A stretch of 64,000 nt of DNA from Aerococcus urinaeequi (GCF_001543205.1 NZ_CP014162.1:372001-436000); one strand, 5' to 3'. Shown: positions 23,867 through 33,784, counted from the first letter of the stretch. Numbers and translations are program-made. The notes: a model not told the origin generated them from the sequence alone.

Positions 23867-26011
23867 CTAATCTTCTACATTTGAACTTTCACGTTGGCTA
23901 GATGATGAACTAGCACTCGATGATGAACTTGACGATGAAGAACTTGAGCTGCTTGAACTACTATTAGATGATGAACTTGATGATGAGCTATCATCGTCTT
24001 CGTCGTCATCATCGTCATTGGATGATGAGCTTGAGGATGAGGATGAAGATGAAGAGCTTGAACTTGATGAACTAGATACTGGTTCCGGTCCATCAGACAT
24101 CACAATATATAATTCATCTCCAGCTACAAATTCCGTACCTGGTGTAATTGATTGAGAAATCATAACACCATCCGGTACCCAACCTGAATATTGTGAATCA
24201 AATGAAGCAACTAAACCATTTGATTCAGCATATTGTTGAATTGACGCTCTATTCCATCCAGATAGATCGGCCATCGTAAAGGTTTCAACACCCGCAGAAA
24301 CAACAAAGTTAATAGTTGTCTCACCAGGTATGACTGCTTCACCTTGTTCGATAGATTGACTCATGATGTCGCCTACTTCAACTGAATCAGAGTAGTCTTC
24401 TTCTTGGGTGACGGTGAAGCCTAATGCCGTTAATTCTTCTTCAATTTTCGTAAATGGTTGCCCAGTGTAATCCTTTAATTCATACGGTTCAGGACCTTGC
24501 GAAATATTGACATCGACTTCCGTATCATGTTTAACTTCTGTGTTTGCTGATGGACTTGAGTTGATCACACGACCCGCTTCAATTTCTTCATCATATACTG
24601 CTGTTACATCTCCTAGAACTAAATCTAAGCTTTCTAAAGTTAAGGATGCCTCTTGCTCTGTCATACCCGCTAAGTCAGGTACGGTAATATTGTGGCCTGC
24701 CATATAGTTATAACCTAGGAAAGCAATCAATAGGAGTCCGACAATGATTCCTGCAATAATGGCCATTGGCTTACGACTTTTCGGCTGTTTATTACTTGGT
24801 TTCCCAGGATTTTTATTGGGATTACTTGTTGGCTTGTTGCTACCGCCCTGATCGGTACCATCACCACTAGGACTTGGATTTGCTTGTAAATCGCTAACAC
24901 CTGCAGCCGTTCCTGCACCCGCTAAGGCCGCTCCAGCTAAACCAGCGCCTGCAGCCAAACCAGCCTTATCTGCAATATCGTATTCATCTGAATCATCTAA
25001 AAGAGTACCTTCAGCATTTTCATCGGTTGCATCCGGTTCTGCATCGTCATCAACAGCTTTTTCACCAGCTGCCATTAACTGTTCTTCATCAGACTCTGCT
25101 AGACGCATTTGATTTTCGATATCTTCCTTGGCCATGACAATCGTTTCATTGGCCATGTTAGCTGGAATAAATACGGGCTCATTTTTCCGGTTATCAGAAA
25201 AGACCGTTTCTAAGTCGTCGATCATTTCTTGTGTAGTTTGGTAACGTGCAGATGGTTCCTTAGCTGTCGCTTTGGCTACCACATTGATTAAACTTTGTGG
25301 GGCATCATCCCGGTAAGCTTCGATTGGTGGTAGTGGTTCTTGGAAATGTTTTAAGGCAATTGAGACGGCTGATTCACCGTCAAATGGTACACGGCCTGTT
25401 AGCATTTCAAATAAAACGACCCCTAATGAGTAAATATCTGAAAGACTTGTTGCCATTGAACCACGCGCTTGTTCTGGTGATAGATAATGGACTGAACCAA
25501 TAATCGAATTGGTTTGGGTGATACTTGTTTCAGAAGTCACCATAGCAATCCCGAAGTCCATAATTTTAATCGTACCATCGTAGTTGACCATAATATTTTG
25601 TGGTTTTAAATCACGGTGAACAATACCAATATCATGGGCAGCTTGAACACCTGATAAGATTTGAATCATCAAGTTTTGGATGATATCCACTGGAATTGGG
25701 TGGTTTTCACGGATATAGGCTTTTAAGTCCATTCCGTCCACATATTCCATCACGATAAACTTGCCTTCTTCGTCTTCACCCACATCAAATAAACTGACTA
25801 CGTTTGGGTGGTTCAATTCAGATACAGATAGGGCTTCGCGCTCAAATCGTTTGGTGGCATCCATGGCATCTGTTTTCCCTACACGCAAGAATTTGATGGC
25901 TACATCGCGCTCTAGAATAGGGTCATAAGCAAGGTATACATCCGCCATACCACCTGAACCAATATGGTTCACAATTTTATAGCGTTCATCAATGATTTGA
26001 CCAGATTTCAT
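23867..26011 (-). CDS. prkC: Serine/threonine protein kinase with PASTA repeats (PrkC/StkP)
   Basis: This membrane kinase senses muropeptides or lipid II and phosphorylates cell-wall and division proteins. The 714-residue protein has the kinase domain at about 11-270: P-loop GSGGMADVY (18-26), Lys40, HRDLKPQN (Asp134), DFG (152-154) and an activation loop rich in Thr and Ser. A low-complexity juxtamembrane region holds an Ala/Gly-rich stretch (AGLAAGAGLAGAALAGAG). One TM follows (IIAGIIVGLLLIAFLGYNY), then three PASTA repeats. The end is odd: about 75 residues of almost pure Ser interrupted by an acidic NDDDDDEDDD block. It overlaps the phosphatase gene upstream by one base. Confidence 0.94.
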   Translation of the reverse strand: MKSGQIIDERYKIVNHIGSGGMADVYLAYDPILERDVAIKFLRVGKTDAMDATKRFEREALSVSELNHPNVVSLFDVGEDEEGKFIVMEYVDGMDLKAYIRENHPIPVDIIQNLMIQILSGVQAAHDIGIVHRDLKPQNIMVNYDGTIKIMDFGIAMVTSETSITQTNSIIGSVHYLSPEQARGSMATSLSDIYSLGVVLFEMLTGRVPFDGESAVSIALKHFQEPLPPIEAYRDDAPQSLINVVAKATAKEPSARYQTTQEMIDDLETVFSDNRKNEPVFIPANMANETIVMAKEDIENQMRLAESDEEQLMAAGEKAVDDDAEPDATDENAEGTLLDDSDEYDIADKAGLAAGAGLAGAALAGAGTAAGVSDLQANPSPSGDGTDQGGSNKPTSNPNKNPGKPSNKQPKSRKPMAIIAGIIVGLLLIAFLGYNYMAGHNITVPDLAGMTEQEASLTLESLDLVLGDVTAVYDEEIEAGRVINSSPSANTEVKHDTEVDVNISQGPEPYELKDYTGQPFTKIEEELTALGFTVTQEEDYSDSVEVGDIMSQSIEQGEAVIPGETTINFVVSAGVETFTMADLSGWNRASIQQYAESNGLVASFDSQYSGWVPDGVMISQSITPGTEFVAGDELYIVMSDGPEPVSSSSSSSSSSSSSSSSSSSNDDDDDEDDDSSSSSSSSNSSSSSSSSSSSSSSSSASSSSSQRESSNVED

Positions 26012-26814
26012 TAGAATTCACCCCTTTCATTTTCAATTTCATGTTCGAATGTTTCTTCCTTTTTTAAATTTGCTGGTGTTCTATGTGCGACAACCACCGA
26101 AACATTGTCTCGGCCTCCATGGTCGTTGGCAATAGCAATTAATTGGTCAGCTTTCGCTTCAATAGTGAGTCTTTCATCACTCAAAATGGCCATGGCCTCT
26201 GTTTCCTCAACCATATCGGTTAATCCATCTGAACATAATAGTAAAGTTTCATCTACTAAAAAGTCTACAACATCAATATCTACATCAACGTCAGCAGCAA
26301 TACCCACTGCCCGAGTCACGATATTCTTTTGTGGGTGAACCTGAGCTTCTTCTTTAGTAATCATATCCATATCTAATAATTCTTGGACAAAAGAATGGTC
26401 TTTGGTAATCTGTTTAAGCGCATCCGCTTGATGAATATAGATACGTGAATCCCCTACATGGGCTAAAACCACTTGTGCCAAATCTTCTAATGGTACAGCT
26501 GCGACGATTGTTGTACCCATACCTGATAAATCATGATATTGGTTGGCTTTTTCAAATATATGGGCATTGGCAGCTTGGATTTGATTAGTCAACCATCCAG
26601 AAATGATATTGGCGTCCGTCATGTTTTCAGTGCTTTCCCAAGCATTTCCTACATGATAAATAGCCATTTCTGAAGCCACGTCTCCCGCGTTGTGGCCACC
26701 CATCCCGTCACAAAGCAATAAGATTGCTGCTTGGTCTTGGTTGTAAAAAACGCCTACTTGGTCTTGGTTTTGTTTTCGTTCGACACCGACATCAGTTTTG
26801 CTTGCGATTTCCAT
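26011..26814 (-). CDS. stp: PP2C-type protein serine/threonine phosphatase
   Basis: This phosphatase removes phosphates placed by the adjacent PASTA kinase. The 267-residue PPM protein has RKQNQDQ, LLCDGMGGHNAGDVAS (metal-binding Asp), VGDSRIYI, LLCSDGLTD and GGRDNVSVVV, all the expected metal-coordinating positions. Its stop overlaps the kinase start, the standard stp-prkC pairing. It follows rsmB in the operon. Confidence 0.94.
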   Translation of the reverse strand: MEIASKTDVGVERKQNQDQVGVFYNQDQAAILLLCDGMGGHNAGDVASEMAIYHVGNAWESTENMTDANIISGWLTNQIQAANAHIFEKANQYHDLSGMGTTIVAAVPLEDLAQVVLAHVGDSRIYIHQADALKQITKDHSFVQELLDMDMITKEEAQVHPQKNIVTRAVGIAADVDVDIDVVDFLVDETLLLCSDGLTDMVEETEAMAILSDERLTIEAKADQLIAIANDHGGRDNVSVVVAHRTPANLKKEETFEHEIENERGEF

Positions 26815-26833
26815 GTATGCTCACTTTCCTTCG

Positions 26834-28282
26834 CTAGTTTTTTTCAAAGCTGGCGATAAAGAAACCGTCAGACATATAGGTATGCGGTAGGATTTCAATT
26901 GTTCCATCTGCTCCTATTGACTGATCAAGATTGTCTCGCCAATGTTTAAATGACTTCAATGTTAGGTCAGGATGTTGGTCTAAAATGGCTTTGACCACAT
27001 CTTCATTTTCTTCTCTTGTAATTGTACATGTAGAGTAGGTAATCACGCCACCCTTTTTCAATAATGGTAATGCTTGGTTCATAATTGTTACTTGAATGTC
27101 ATGTAAGGCATCCAAATCTTGCAACGTTTTGTGGTATTTAGTATCTGGTTTACGGCGGAATAGGCCCACACCTGAACATGGTGCGTCGACTAAAATCTTA
27201 TCAAAGCTTGTCGGTTCGCTGCCATTTTCTCCAAAACGGTCTAACAAGGTAGTCGCGTCTTGATGGAGAATTTCCACGTGGTCAGCTACCTGCATCCGGT
27301 CCACATTTTCTTGAATCAAAGGTAATTTATTTTCTGCTATATCACAGGCAATCACATGCCCAGTTCGGCCAACTGCTTCAGCGATTTGCACAGTTTTTCC
27401 ACCCGGTGCGGCACAAGCGTCAAGAACCGTTTCCCCTGGTTTCGGGTTTAAAGCCTCTACAGCTAGAAGTGCTGATTCATCTTGAATGGTAATTTCCCCG
27501 TTCATAAATAAGGATGAATGGGCTGGATTCCCCTTAGTTACCCGTAAGGCAAATGGTGACAAAGGACTAGGCGCTACTGTAAAACCTTCTGCTTCTAATA
27601 TCTCTTGATATTCGGTCATTTTTTCTGTGTTTAGGTTATTAAATTTATTGTTGGCACGTACCGTAATAAAAGGCGTTTGATTGAGTGAATTAGCCAATTT
27701 TTCGGCTTCGTCTAAACCAAAACGGTCCACAAAATAATCTACCCATACAGGGGGTAATGAGGCCTCTAGGGTTAACTTCTCTCTTGGATTTTCTTTGGTT
27801 TGGATAAAATCGGCCATTGTTTCATAACGTCTGGTGAAATTCCGTAAGACCCCGTTAGCGAATTTAGCCAAGGTCTGATTGCCTCGTTTGCGGACAATTC
27901 TGACTGCTTCATCAACAACCGCATAATTTGGAATATTATCTAAATAATACATTTGGTAGGCCGAAACAATGAGTAAAGACCAGACCCATGATTTCACTTT
28001 ATTGGGCTTGGCTACAAAATCACGGACAAAAGCGTCCAATGTATAGTAGTTTTGAACAGACCCATAAACCAGGTTAGTATAGAGGTTACGGTCTGCTTCG
28101 GCCACAGCTTCTTCAGTTAACACCCGGTTAACTTCTTGGTTGATGAAGTGGTTGTGGCGGATAATTTGATTAACTGACTCCATCGCTTGAAAACGAGCAG
28201 ATAATTTTAGAGGTGTTTGGTAGCCCCCACTATGACCGCCGTTACGGGCATTTGACCCTGGTTCTACTTGATTATTCTCCAT
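26834..28282 (-). CDS. rsmB: 16S rRNA (cytosine-967-C5)-methyltransferase RsmB
   Basis: RsmB methylates C967 of 16S rRNA. The 482-residue protein has an N-terminal NusB-like domain (about 30-170) and a Rossmann methyltransferase domain with DACAAPGGKT. The two catalytic cysteines lie in DAPCSGVG and STCTITREEN. About 25 extra polar residues precede the NusB domain. Its start overlaps the end of fmt by 11 bases, which implies translational coupling. Confidence 0.94.
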   Translation of the reverse strand: MENNQVEPGSNARNGGHSGGYQTPLKLSARFQAMESVNQIIRHNHFINQEVNRVLTEEAVAEADRNLYTNLVYGSVQNYYTLDAFVRDFVAKPNKVKSWVWSLLIVSAYQMYYLDNIPNYAVVDEAVRIVRKRGNQTLAKFANGVLRNFTRRYETMADFIQTKENPREKLTLEASLPPVWVDYFVDRFGLDEAEKLANSLNQTPFITVRANNKFNNLNTEKMTEYQEILEAEGFTVAPSPLSPFALRVTKGNPAHSSLFMNGEITIQDESALLAVEALNPKPGETVLDACAAPGGKTVQIAEAVGRTGHVIACDIAENKLPLIQENVDRMQVADHVEILHQDATTLLDRFGENGSEPTSFDKILVDAPCSGVGLFRRKPDTKYHKTLQDLDALHDIQVTIMNQALPLLKKGGVITYSTCTITREENEDVVKAILDQHPDLTLKSFKHWRDNLDQSIGADGTIEILPHTYMSDGFFIASFEKN

Positions 28283-29255
28283 CTACATCGTCCTCCACTT
28301 GGTCAAAGCTATCGCCGACCGCTAAGTTACCGGCCCCACCGTTAATGAAGGCTGCAACGTCCATTTTTTTCTTACCTGCTGGTTGTAATTGTTCAATATC
28401 TAGAACGGTTTTATTCCCTGTTGCTACCCATAATTGAGCCGGTTTCTTTTGAATTTTGACAATTGTGCCTGGTTTTTCGTCAGTCGATTCTTCTTTGACT
28501 GGTGCTACCTGCCAAATTTTCCACCGTTGACCATCCACTTTTGTATGGGCAACTGGCCAAGAATTAAAGGCCCGGACTTGGTTGTCAATTTGCTGTGCTT
28601 CTTTACGCCAATCAATTTGTTCTTGTTGGCTGGTAATATTTGGGGAAAATGTCGCTTCTTCCTCAATTTGAGCTGTCGGTGTAATTTCGCCCGCGAATAA
28701 TTTTGGCAAAGTATCCATCAACAAGTCAGTCCCTGCAACGGATAGTTTGTCGAACATAGTGGCAACGGTATCGTCACTTTCAATTGGGACTACCACTTGG
28801 GTTAAAATGTCCCCTGCGTCCATTTTTTTCACCATTCGCATGATGGTCACGCCTGTTTCCTTATCACCATTCCATATAGCATAGTGCACTGGCGCGCCCC
28901 CGCGGTATTTCGGTAGTAATGACGCGTGGACGTTGACTGCCCCTTCTTTTGGCGCCTCTAATATACTCGTCGGTAAGAATTGACCAAAGGCTGCAGTGAC
29001 GATTAAATCAATGTCCTCAGCTAATAAGTCTTTGATTTCTTGGTCCCGGCCGATTTTTTCCGGTTGGTAAACTGGAATATCGTGTTTTAAAGCCGCTTCT
29101 TTCACTGGTGATGGTGTTAATTTCCGTTTGCGCCCTACTGGACGGTCTGGTTGCGTCACAACCGCAGCCACTTCATATTCGTCACTTTTTTCGACTAGTG
29201 CTTCTAATATATTCACTGAAAATGCGGGTGTCCCCATAAATACAATTCTTTTCAA
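28272..29255 (-). CDS. fmt: Methionyl-tRNA formyltransferase
   Basis: Fmt formylates initiator Met-tRNA. The 327-residue protein has FMGTPAFSV at the start, then AAFGQFLP, the catalytic NVHASLLPKYRGGAPVHYA region and MDAGDI, with a C-terminal OB-like domain. The acidic tail (VEDDVDGE) is longer than usual. The peptide deformylase gene that often accompanies fmt is absent here; priA lies directly upstream. Confidence 0.95.
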   Translation of the reverse strand: MKRIVFMGTPAFSVNILEALVEKSDEYEVAAVVTQPDRPVGRKRKLTPSPVKEAALKHDIPVYQPEKIGRDQEIKDLLAEDIDLIVTAAFGQFLPTSILEAPKEGAVNVHASLLPKYRGGAPVHYAIWNGDKETGVTIMRMVKKMDAGDILTQVVVPIESDDTVATMFDKLSVAGTDLLMDTLPKLFAGEITPTAQIEEEATFSPNITSQQEQIDWRKEAQQIDNQVRAFNSWPVAHTKVDGQRWKIWQVAPVKEESTDEKPGTIVKIQKKPAQLWVATGNKTVLDIEQLQPAGKKKMDVAAFINGGAGNLAVGDSFDQVEDDVDGE

Positions 29256-29363
29256 ATGTGTCTCCTTTAAATAAATCCTGTGCTTTCTTCCTATTATACC
29301 ATTATTTCAATCTGAGATTTACTCCGATCAGTGTCAGATTTAGCTTGAAATTACTAGCCATTT

Positions 29364-31808
29364 TTACATGAAGGTTTGTGGGTCTACGTCGATGGATACG
29401 TAAATTTTGTCTTTTGACCAATCTTGGGCCTTTTCTTGAATTTCTTGCAAAACTGCTTGGATGGCCTGGTTGCCTCGGTGCTGGTACAAGAGTTGGTAAT
29501 AGTATTGATTATTAATTCTGGAAATGGTCGACTGAGCGGGACCAATCACCTTAGTTGCTTGAATATCGGCCCGCTGTAAAATTGCAGCCACCTTAGCAGC
29601 CGTCGCTTGCGTTGTATGGTCGTCAAAATTAGAAATGGTAAACCGAACGGTAAAATAATACGGCGAATACTGGTTGAGTTTCCGGTATTGCATTTCCGTT
29701 TGATAGAAACGGTCATAATCATGATCTTTAGCCAAGGTTAAGGCATAATGGTCAGGATTATAAGTTTGAATGAAGACTTGCCCGTCCAGATCCCCGCGGC
29801 CTGCCCGTCCTGACATCTGGGTCAAGAGCTGGAAAGTTCGTTCAGCTGCCCTAAAATCTGGCAGATAGAGTGTGGTATCTGCATTGATAATCCCTACTAA
29901 AGTGATATTTGGAAAATCCAGCCCCTTGGCAATCATCTGGGTACCTAGTAAAATATCTGCTTTTTTATCAGCAATTTGCTTTAATATCCGTTCATGACTC
30001 CCTTTACGCCGGGTGGTATCCATATCCATCCGAGCCACGGTTTTATTCGGGAACAGCTCATTAATTTCTTGTTCCACCTTTTCTGTCCCCGTACCAAATT
30101 CACGTAAGTGGGTTTGACCACAATCTGGACAACGTTGCGGCCTGGCCTCGTTATAGCCACAATAGTGACACTGCAACTGTTTGTCATGATAATGGTAAGT
30201 CAGTGATACATCACAATTTGGACATTGAAAGGTATAACCGCAGTCTCGGCATTGCATGAAATTGGCGAAACCACGACGGTTTAACATCAAAGCAACCTGT
30301 TCGCCTCGGTCCATTGTAGCCTGCATTTGGTCACGTAATTGCCGTGAGAATTGATAGTAATTTTTATGTTTAAATTCTTCACGCATATCAATAATTTCAA
30401 CAGGCGGTAGTGGCTTTTGATTTGACCGTTCCGGCATTTCAAGTAGTTGATAAACCCCATTTTGGGCTCGTGCTCTAGATTCTAGACTAGGGGTTGCTGA
30501 CCCTAGGATAACTGGCGAATGGTGGTAAGCTGCCCGCCATTTTGCCACTTCCCTTGCATGATAACGAGGATTATCTGACTGTTTGTAGGTAGATTCATGT
30601 TCTTCATCTAAAATAATCAAACCGATATTGTCTAATGGTGCAAATATAGATGACCGAGCTCCAACGGCGATTCTAGCTTGACCTTTTTTTAATTTGCGCC
30701 ACTCATCAAAGTGTTCCCCTGTTGATAATTGACTATGCAAGACCGCTACTTGGTTCCCAAAGCGACTTTTCAACCGGTTGACCATTTGCGGGGTTAAGGA
30801 AATTTCTGGCACTAGTAAAATAGCCTCTTTATCTTTATCTAAGGCTTCTTGAATCAGTTGCAGGTAGACCTCAGTCTTCCCTGACCCTGTTACCCCTTGC
30901 AGTAAGAATACCCGGTCTTCTTGTTTATCCATGGCTTCTTTTACAGCATTAAAGGCAGCTTCTTGTTGGGCTTGTAAGGATAACTTTTCTGATTTTTCAA
31001 TCGCAATATCTGCATAGGGATCACGGTTAACTTGTTGGTCGTAAAGTTTTAACCAACCTTTTTCTGCCCCTGATTTAAGCGTAGCTGTGTGGAGGTCAAA
31101 CTCGTCCCTCAGGTATTTAGCAGGTACTTTCTTACCGTCCAGCTCCATTAACACTTCCACCAAGGCAAGTTGCTTCTTAGCTGTTTTTCGAATGCTGGTG
31201 ACTTCTTCCTCTAGTTGGTCAAAGTCCATCAGTGGTTGTACCCATTTTTCCGTTTTATAGCGTTTACGGTCTTCTACCCGATAGTCTATGGACAGGTGAC
31301 CTTTGTTTTTAAGGGCTATCAACTCGGTGAGAATTCCCCTTTTTTCGGCTTCAGACCAGGCGATTTCACTGAGGTCATCAAAGTATTGCTGATGGTCCAG
31401 ATAGAAAATTTCAGGGGTTGGCAGGAAGAACTTTTCATAATTTACCTTGAGCAAGTTAGGCAGCATGGTATGGTAGGCTTCAACTAAGAAACAAAAGTTT
31501 TGCTTGGCCATATCCTTACCTAATTGCAACATCTCTTCACTTAATACTGGTTCGTCATCTAAAAGTGCGGTAAGCGGCTTCAATTCGCCTTCAAAATCAG
31601 CCTCGGTTTTAACTGGTGAAATGACATAACCCAAGAGGTTACGACTGCCAAATGGGACTTGTACCCGCATGCCTGGTTGAATAATATTCACCATTTCTTC
31701 AGGGATTTGGTATTCAAAAGGATGGTCCGTCTGCATGGTGGGGACGTCCACGATCACTTCTATAACATTTGCCTCAACCATTCCAGTCGCCTCCTTCATC
31801 GTATTCAT
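29364..31808 (-). CDS. priA: Primosomal protein N', replication restart helicase PriA
   Basis: PriA reloads the replisome at stalled forks. The 814-residue protein has the N-terminal 3'-DNA-binding domain (about 12-110), Walker A GVTGSGKTEVY, the DEEH box (ILDEEHESTYKQ) and the helicase C domain. Between the helicase lobes lies a zinc region with four CxxC-type pairs (CRDCGYTFQCPNC, CHYCG, CPDCG). The start could also be the ATG three codons later (MKEATG). No coaBC gene precedes it as in Bacillus. Confidence 0.95.
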   Translation of the reverse strand: MNTMKEATGMVEANVIEVIVDVPTMQTDHPFEYQIPEEMVNIIQPGMRVQVPFGSRNLLGYVISPVKTEADFEGELKPLTALLDDEPVLSEEMLQLGKDMAKQNFCFLVEAYHTMLPNLLKVNYEKFFLPTPEIFYLDHQQYFDDLSEIAWSEAEKRGILTELIALKNKGHLSIDYRVEDRKRYKTEKWVQPLMDFDQLEEEVTSIRKTAKKQLALVEVLMELDGKKVPAKYLRDEFDLHTATLKSGAEKGWLKLYDQQVNRDPYADIAIEKSEKLSLQAQQEAAFNAVKEAMDKQEDRVFLLQGVTGSGKTEVYLQLIQEALDKDKEAILLVPEISLTPQMVNRLKSRFGNQVAVLHSQLSTGEHFDEWRKLKKGQARIAVGARSSIFAPLDNIGLIILDEEHESTYKQSDNPRYHAREVAKWRAAYHHSPVILGSATPSLESRARAQNGVYQLLEMPERSNQKPLPPVEIIDMREEFKHKNYYQFSRQLRDQMQATMDRGEQVALMLNRRGFANFMQCRDCGYTFQCPNCDVSLTYHYHDKQLQCHYCGYNEARPQRCPDCGQTHLREFGTGTEKVEQEINELFPNKTVARMDMDTTRRKGSHERILKQIADKKADILLGTQMIAKGLDFPNITLVGIINADTTLYLPDFRAAERTFQLLTQMSGRAGRGDLDGQVFIQTYNPDHYALTLAKDHDYDRFYQTEMQYRKLNQYSPYYFTVRFTISNFDDHTTQATAAKVAAILQRADIQATKVIGPAQSTISRINNQYYYQLLYQHRGNQAIQAVLQEIQEKAQDWSKDKIYVSIDVDPQTFM

Positions 31809-31945
31809 CTACCTATTGTATAGTAATTGGTTAGAATTTAACATTAATTGCCTGTGGCATACATTTTCGCTTTTGCTTTGTATATTTGTTCGTTAATTCG
31901 TACTATTTACAAGTCAACCCTAAATATTTTGAAATATCGTAGTTC

Positions 31946-31990
31946 ATTTGCGAACATTTAACCTTAAATCTATTTACTTGTTCGTTAATT
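31946..31990 (+). promoter_or_regulatory. Candidate PurR boxes and promoter of guaD
   Basis: ATTTGCGAACATTT at 31946 and the inverted TTGTTCGTTAATT at 31978 match Gram-positive PurBox halves (CGAAC core in A/T flanks). They face each other with 24 bases between cores. A further copy of TTGTTCGTTAATT lies at 31886. A -35 TTTACT (31973) and -10 TAAAAT (31996) with 17-base spacing overlap the second box, which suggests purine control of the guanine deaminase gene. Confidence 0.5.
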
Positions 31991-32040
31991 TATCTTAAAA
32001 TGAGAAAGAAGGAAATATTTTTATTTAAAGGGAGCACAAT

Positions 32041-33405
32041 ATGATTGGATTAGAAAAAGCCATTTTAGCCACTTATTTTCATACGCCAGAACATGGTCAA
32101 CTGACATACCAAGAAGACGCACTGATAACCATCAACCAAGATGGGGTCATCGACCGAATTGTCCCTCAAGATGACGGTGACTACCAACCGCTAATCGCCT
32201 TATTTGAAGAACGTGGCACTTTAATTCGTCTAACAGACGGCCAATATTTATTACCTGGCTTTATCGACACCCATATCCACGCACCCCAGTGGCCTCAAGC
32301 AGGGATTGCTTTAGACGCCCCCTTGGATGTTTGGTTAAATGAACACACTTTTCCACTAGAGGCTAAATATAAAGACATTGACTTCGCGATAGAAGTTTAC
32401 ACAGACTTAGTGGCGACCTTACTCGCTCGTGGCACCACTACTGCCCTTTATTTCGGGACTATTCACAAAGAATCGTCATTTGAATTGGTTAAGATTGCTG
32501 CAGAAAAAGGTCAACGCGCCTTAGTTGGTAAAGTAGTTATGGATGACCCACAAGGTAACCCTGACTTTTACCGAGATGCCTCAACTGAGATTGCCCTACA
32601 AGAAACTGAAGAATTTATCCAAGAAGTGCGTGCCTATGGTAAGGACGTCATTCAAGGCGTCTACCCTGTTGTCATGCCCCGCTTTGCCCCCTCTTGTACT
32701 GACGAGGCCTTAGCTGGTTTAGGGGCACTAGCTCAAAAATACGACACCCACGTCCACACTCATTGTAGTGAAGGCCAATGGGAACATGATTTTACTTATA
32801 AACGCTTCGGTAAAACTGACACAGAAGCGCTTAGAGACTTTGGTTTATTCGGTAAAAAATCAGTTATGGCCCACTCTAACTTTATCAATGACGATGATGC
32901 TGCGATTTTTGCAGAAAACCAAACAGCGGTTGCCCACTGCCCTATTTCTAACGTTTATTTTGCTAATAGTATTATTCCCATTAAACACCTAAAAGAATTA
33001 GACGTACAAGTTGGCTTAGGAACAGATATTTCCGGTGGCTTCTCACCGTCTCTATATGACGGGATTAAACAAGCCGTGATGAGCTCACGTCAATTAGAAG
33101 ACGGTGTTAATACCCATTTACCGCAAGCCAAACGCGGTGTGCCAGATTCTCGCATTTCTGTTGTAGAAGCCTTTTCTCTTGCTACACTTGGTGGTGGTGA
33201 AGCCCTTGACTTACCAATTGGTTTAATCAAAGAAGGCTATGCTGCTGATTTCCAAGTAATTGATACCACAGCCAAGGATAATCGTATCCAAGGATTTGGT
33301 GTCTTTGAAGACCTAGGACAAACGTTTGAAAAGATCCTATACCTAGCTAACCAAGCCAATATCCAACAAGTATATGTTCAAGGCAAATTAGTCTCTGAAA
33401 AATAA
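32041..33405 (+). CDS. guaD: Guanine deaminase
   Basis: This amidohydrolase converts guanine to xanthine and ammonia in purine salvage. The 454-residue protein has PGFIDTHIHAPQWPQAG, with the HxH metal ligands and the guanine-deaminase-specific APQ. Next come THCSEGQWEH, AHCPISN and GLGTDISGG, with the last metal-binding Asp. GGAG lies nine bases before the ATG. The gene stands on the plus strand inside the otherwise minus-strand rpoZ-priA region, so it is an insertion into that block. Candidate PurR boxes upstream fit the role. Confidence 0.9.
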   Translation: MIGLEKAILATYFHTPEHGQLTYQEDALITINQDGVIDRIVPQDDGDYQPLIALFEERGTLIRLTDGQYLLPGFIDTHIHAPQWPQAGIALDAPLDVWLNEHTFPLEAKYKDIDFAIEVYTDLVATLLARGTTTALYFGTIHKESSFELVKIAAEKGQRALVGKVVMDDPQGNPDFYRDASTEIALQETEEFIQEVRAYGKDVIQGVYPVVMPRFAPSCTDEALAGLGALAQKYDTHVHTHCSEGQWEHDFTYKRFGKTDTEALRDFGLFGKKSVMAHSNFINDDDAAIFAENQTAVAHCPISNVYFANSIIPIKHLKELDVQVGLGTDISGGFSPSLYDGIKQAVMSSRQLEDGVNTHLPQAKRGVPDSRISVVEAFSLATLGGGEALDLPIGLIKEGYAADFQVIDTTAKDNRIQGFGVFEDLGQTFEKILYLANQANIQQVYVQGKLVSEK

Positions 33406-33420
33406 TATTCAATTGATGAT

Positions 33421-33458
33421 AAGAGGTATGACCGTTTTGATGGTACACCTCTTTTTTT
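33421..33458 (+). terminator. Terminator of guaD
   Basis: AGAGGTATGACC and GGTACACCTCT pair with a small bulge and are followed by TTTTTTT, 16 bases after the stop. Confidence 0.8.
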
Positions 33459-33504
33459 GCGTATTTCATTAGCTAAGTCACCTCACATATCTAGATTGAA
33501 TTAG

Positions 33505-33538
33505 CAAAAAAACCAAGCAACGGAAAGCTACTTGGCTT
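33505..33538 (-). terminator. Terminator of gmk-rpoZ
   Basis: On the minus strand GCCAAGTAGC pairs with GTTGCTTGG through a G-U pair, followed by TTTTTTTT. This separates rpoZ from the guanine deaminase and priA. Confidence 0.75.
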
Positions 33539-33569
33539 AATGAAGTTTATATTTTTCTAAAAATGATAA

Positions 33570-33782
33570 TTAGCTTTGCGATAATGAGTCTGGATCAATC
33601 ACTAAGTCATTAGAAGCGATTTCTTCTAAAGCTTGTCCTACATATTTAGGTGATTGGTATTCATTTAACATCGGATTCTTCTCAACCTGTAATTCAGTTG
33701 CGCGTTTTGCAGCAATGGATACTAGTGAGTATTTTGAATCGATGCGGTCTAATAATTTGTCAATTGATGGATAGATAATCAT
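33570..33782 (-). CDS. rpoZ: RNA polymerase omega subunit
   Basis: Omega helps assemble RNA polymerase around beta'. The 70-residue protein starts MIIYPSIDKLLDRIDSKYSL and has the signature VSIAAKRATEL. It lies two bases after the stop of gmk, the conserved Firmicutes pair. A terminator follows. Confidence 0.93.
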   Translation of the reverse strand: MIIYPSIDKLLDRIDSKYSLVSIAAKRATELQVEKNPMLNEYQSPKYVGQALEEIASNDLVIDPDSLSQS

Positions 33783-33784
33783 TA

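Noticed and set aside
23875-24093. A His/Gln-rich second reading frame across the end of the PASTA kinase gene
   Set aside because: It is a shadow of the mixed Ser codons read in another frame, with no ribosome binding site.
31886-31990. CGAAC and GTTCG words upstream of guaD read as SOS boxes
   Set aside because: The halves are not in the CGAACnnnnGTTCG arrangement; spacing of 24 bases fits PurR-type pairs instead.
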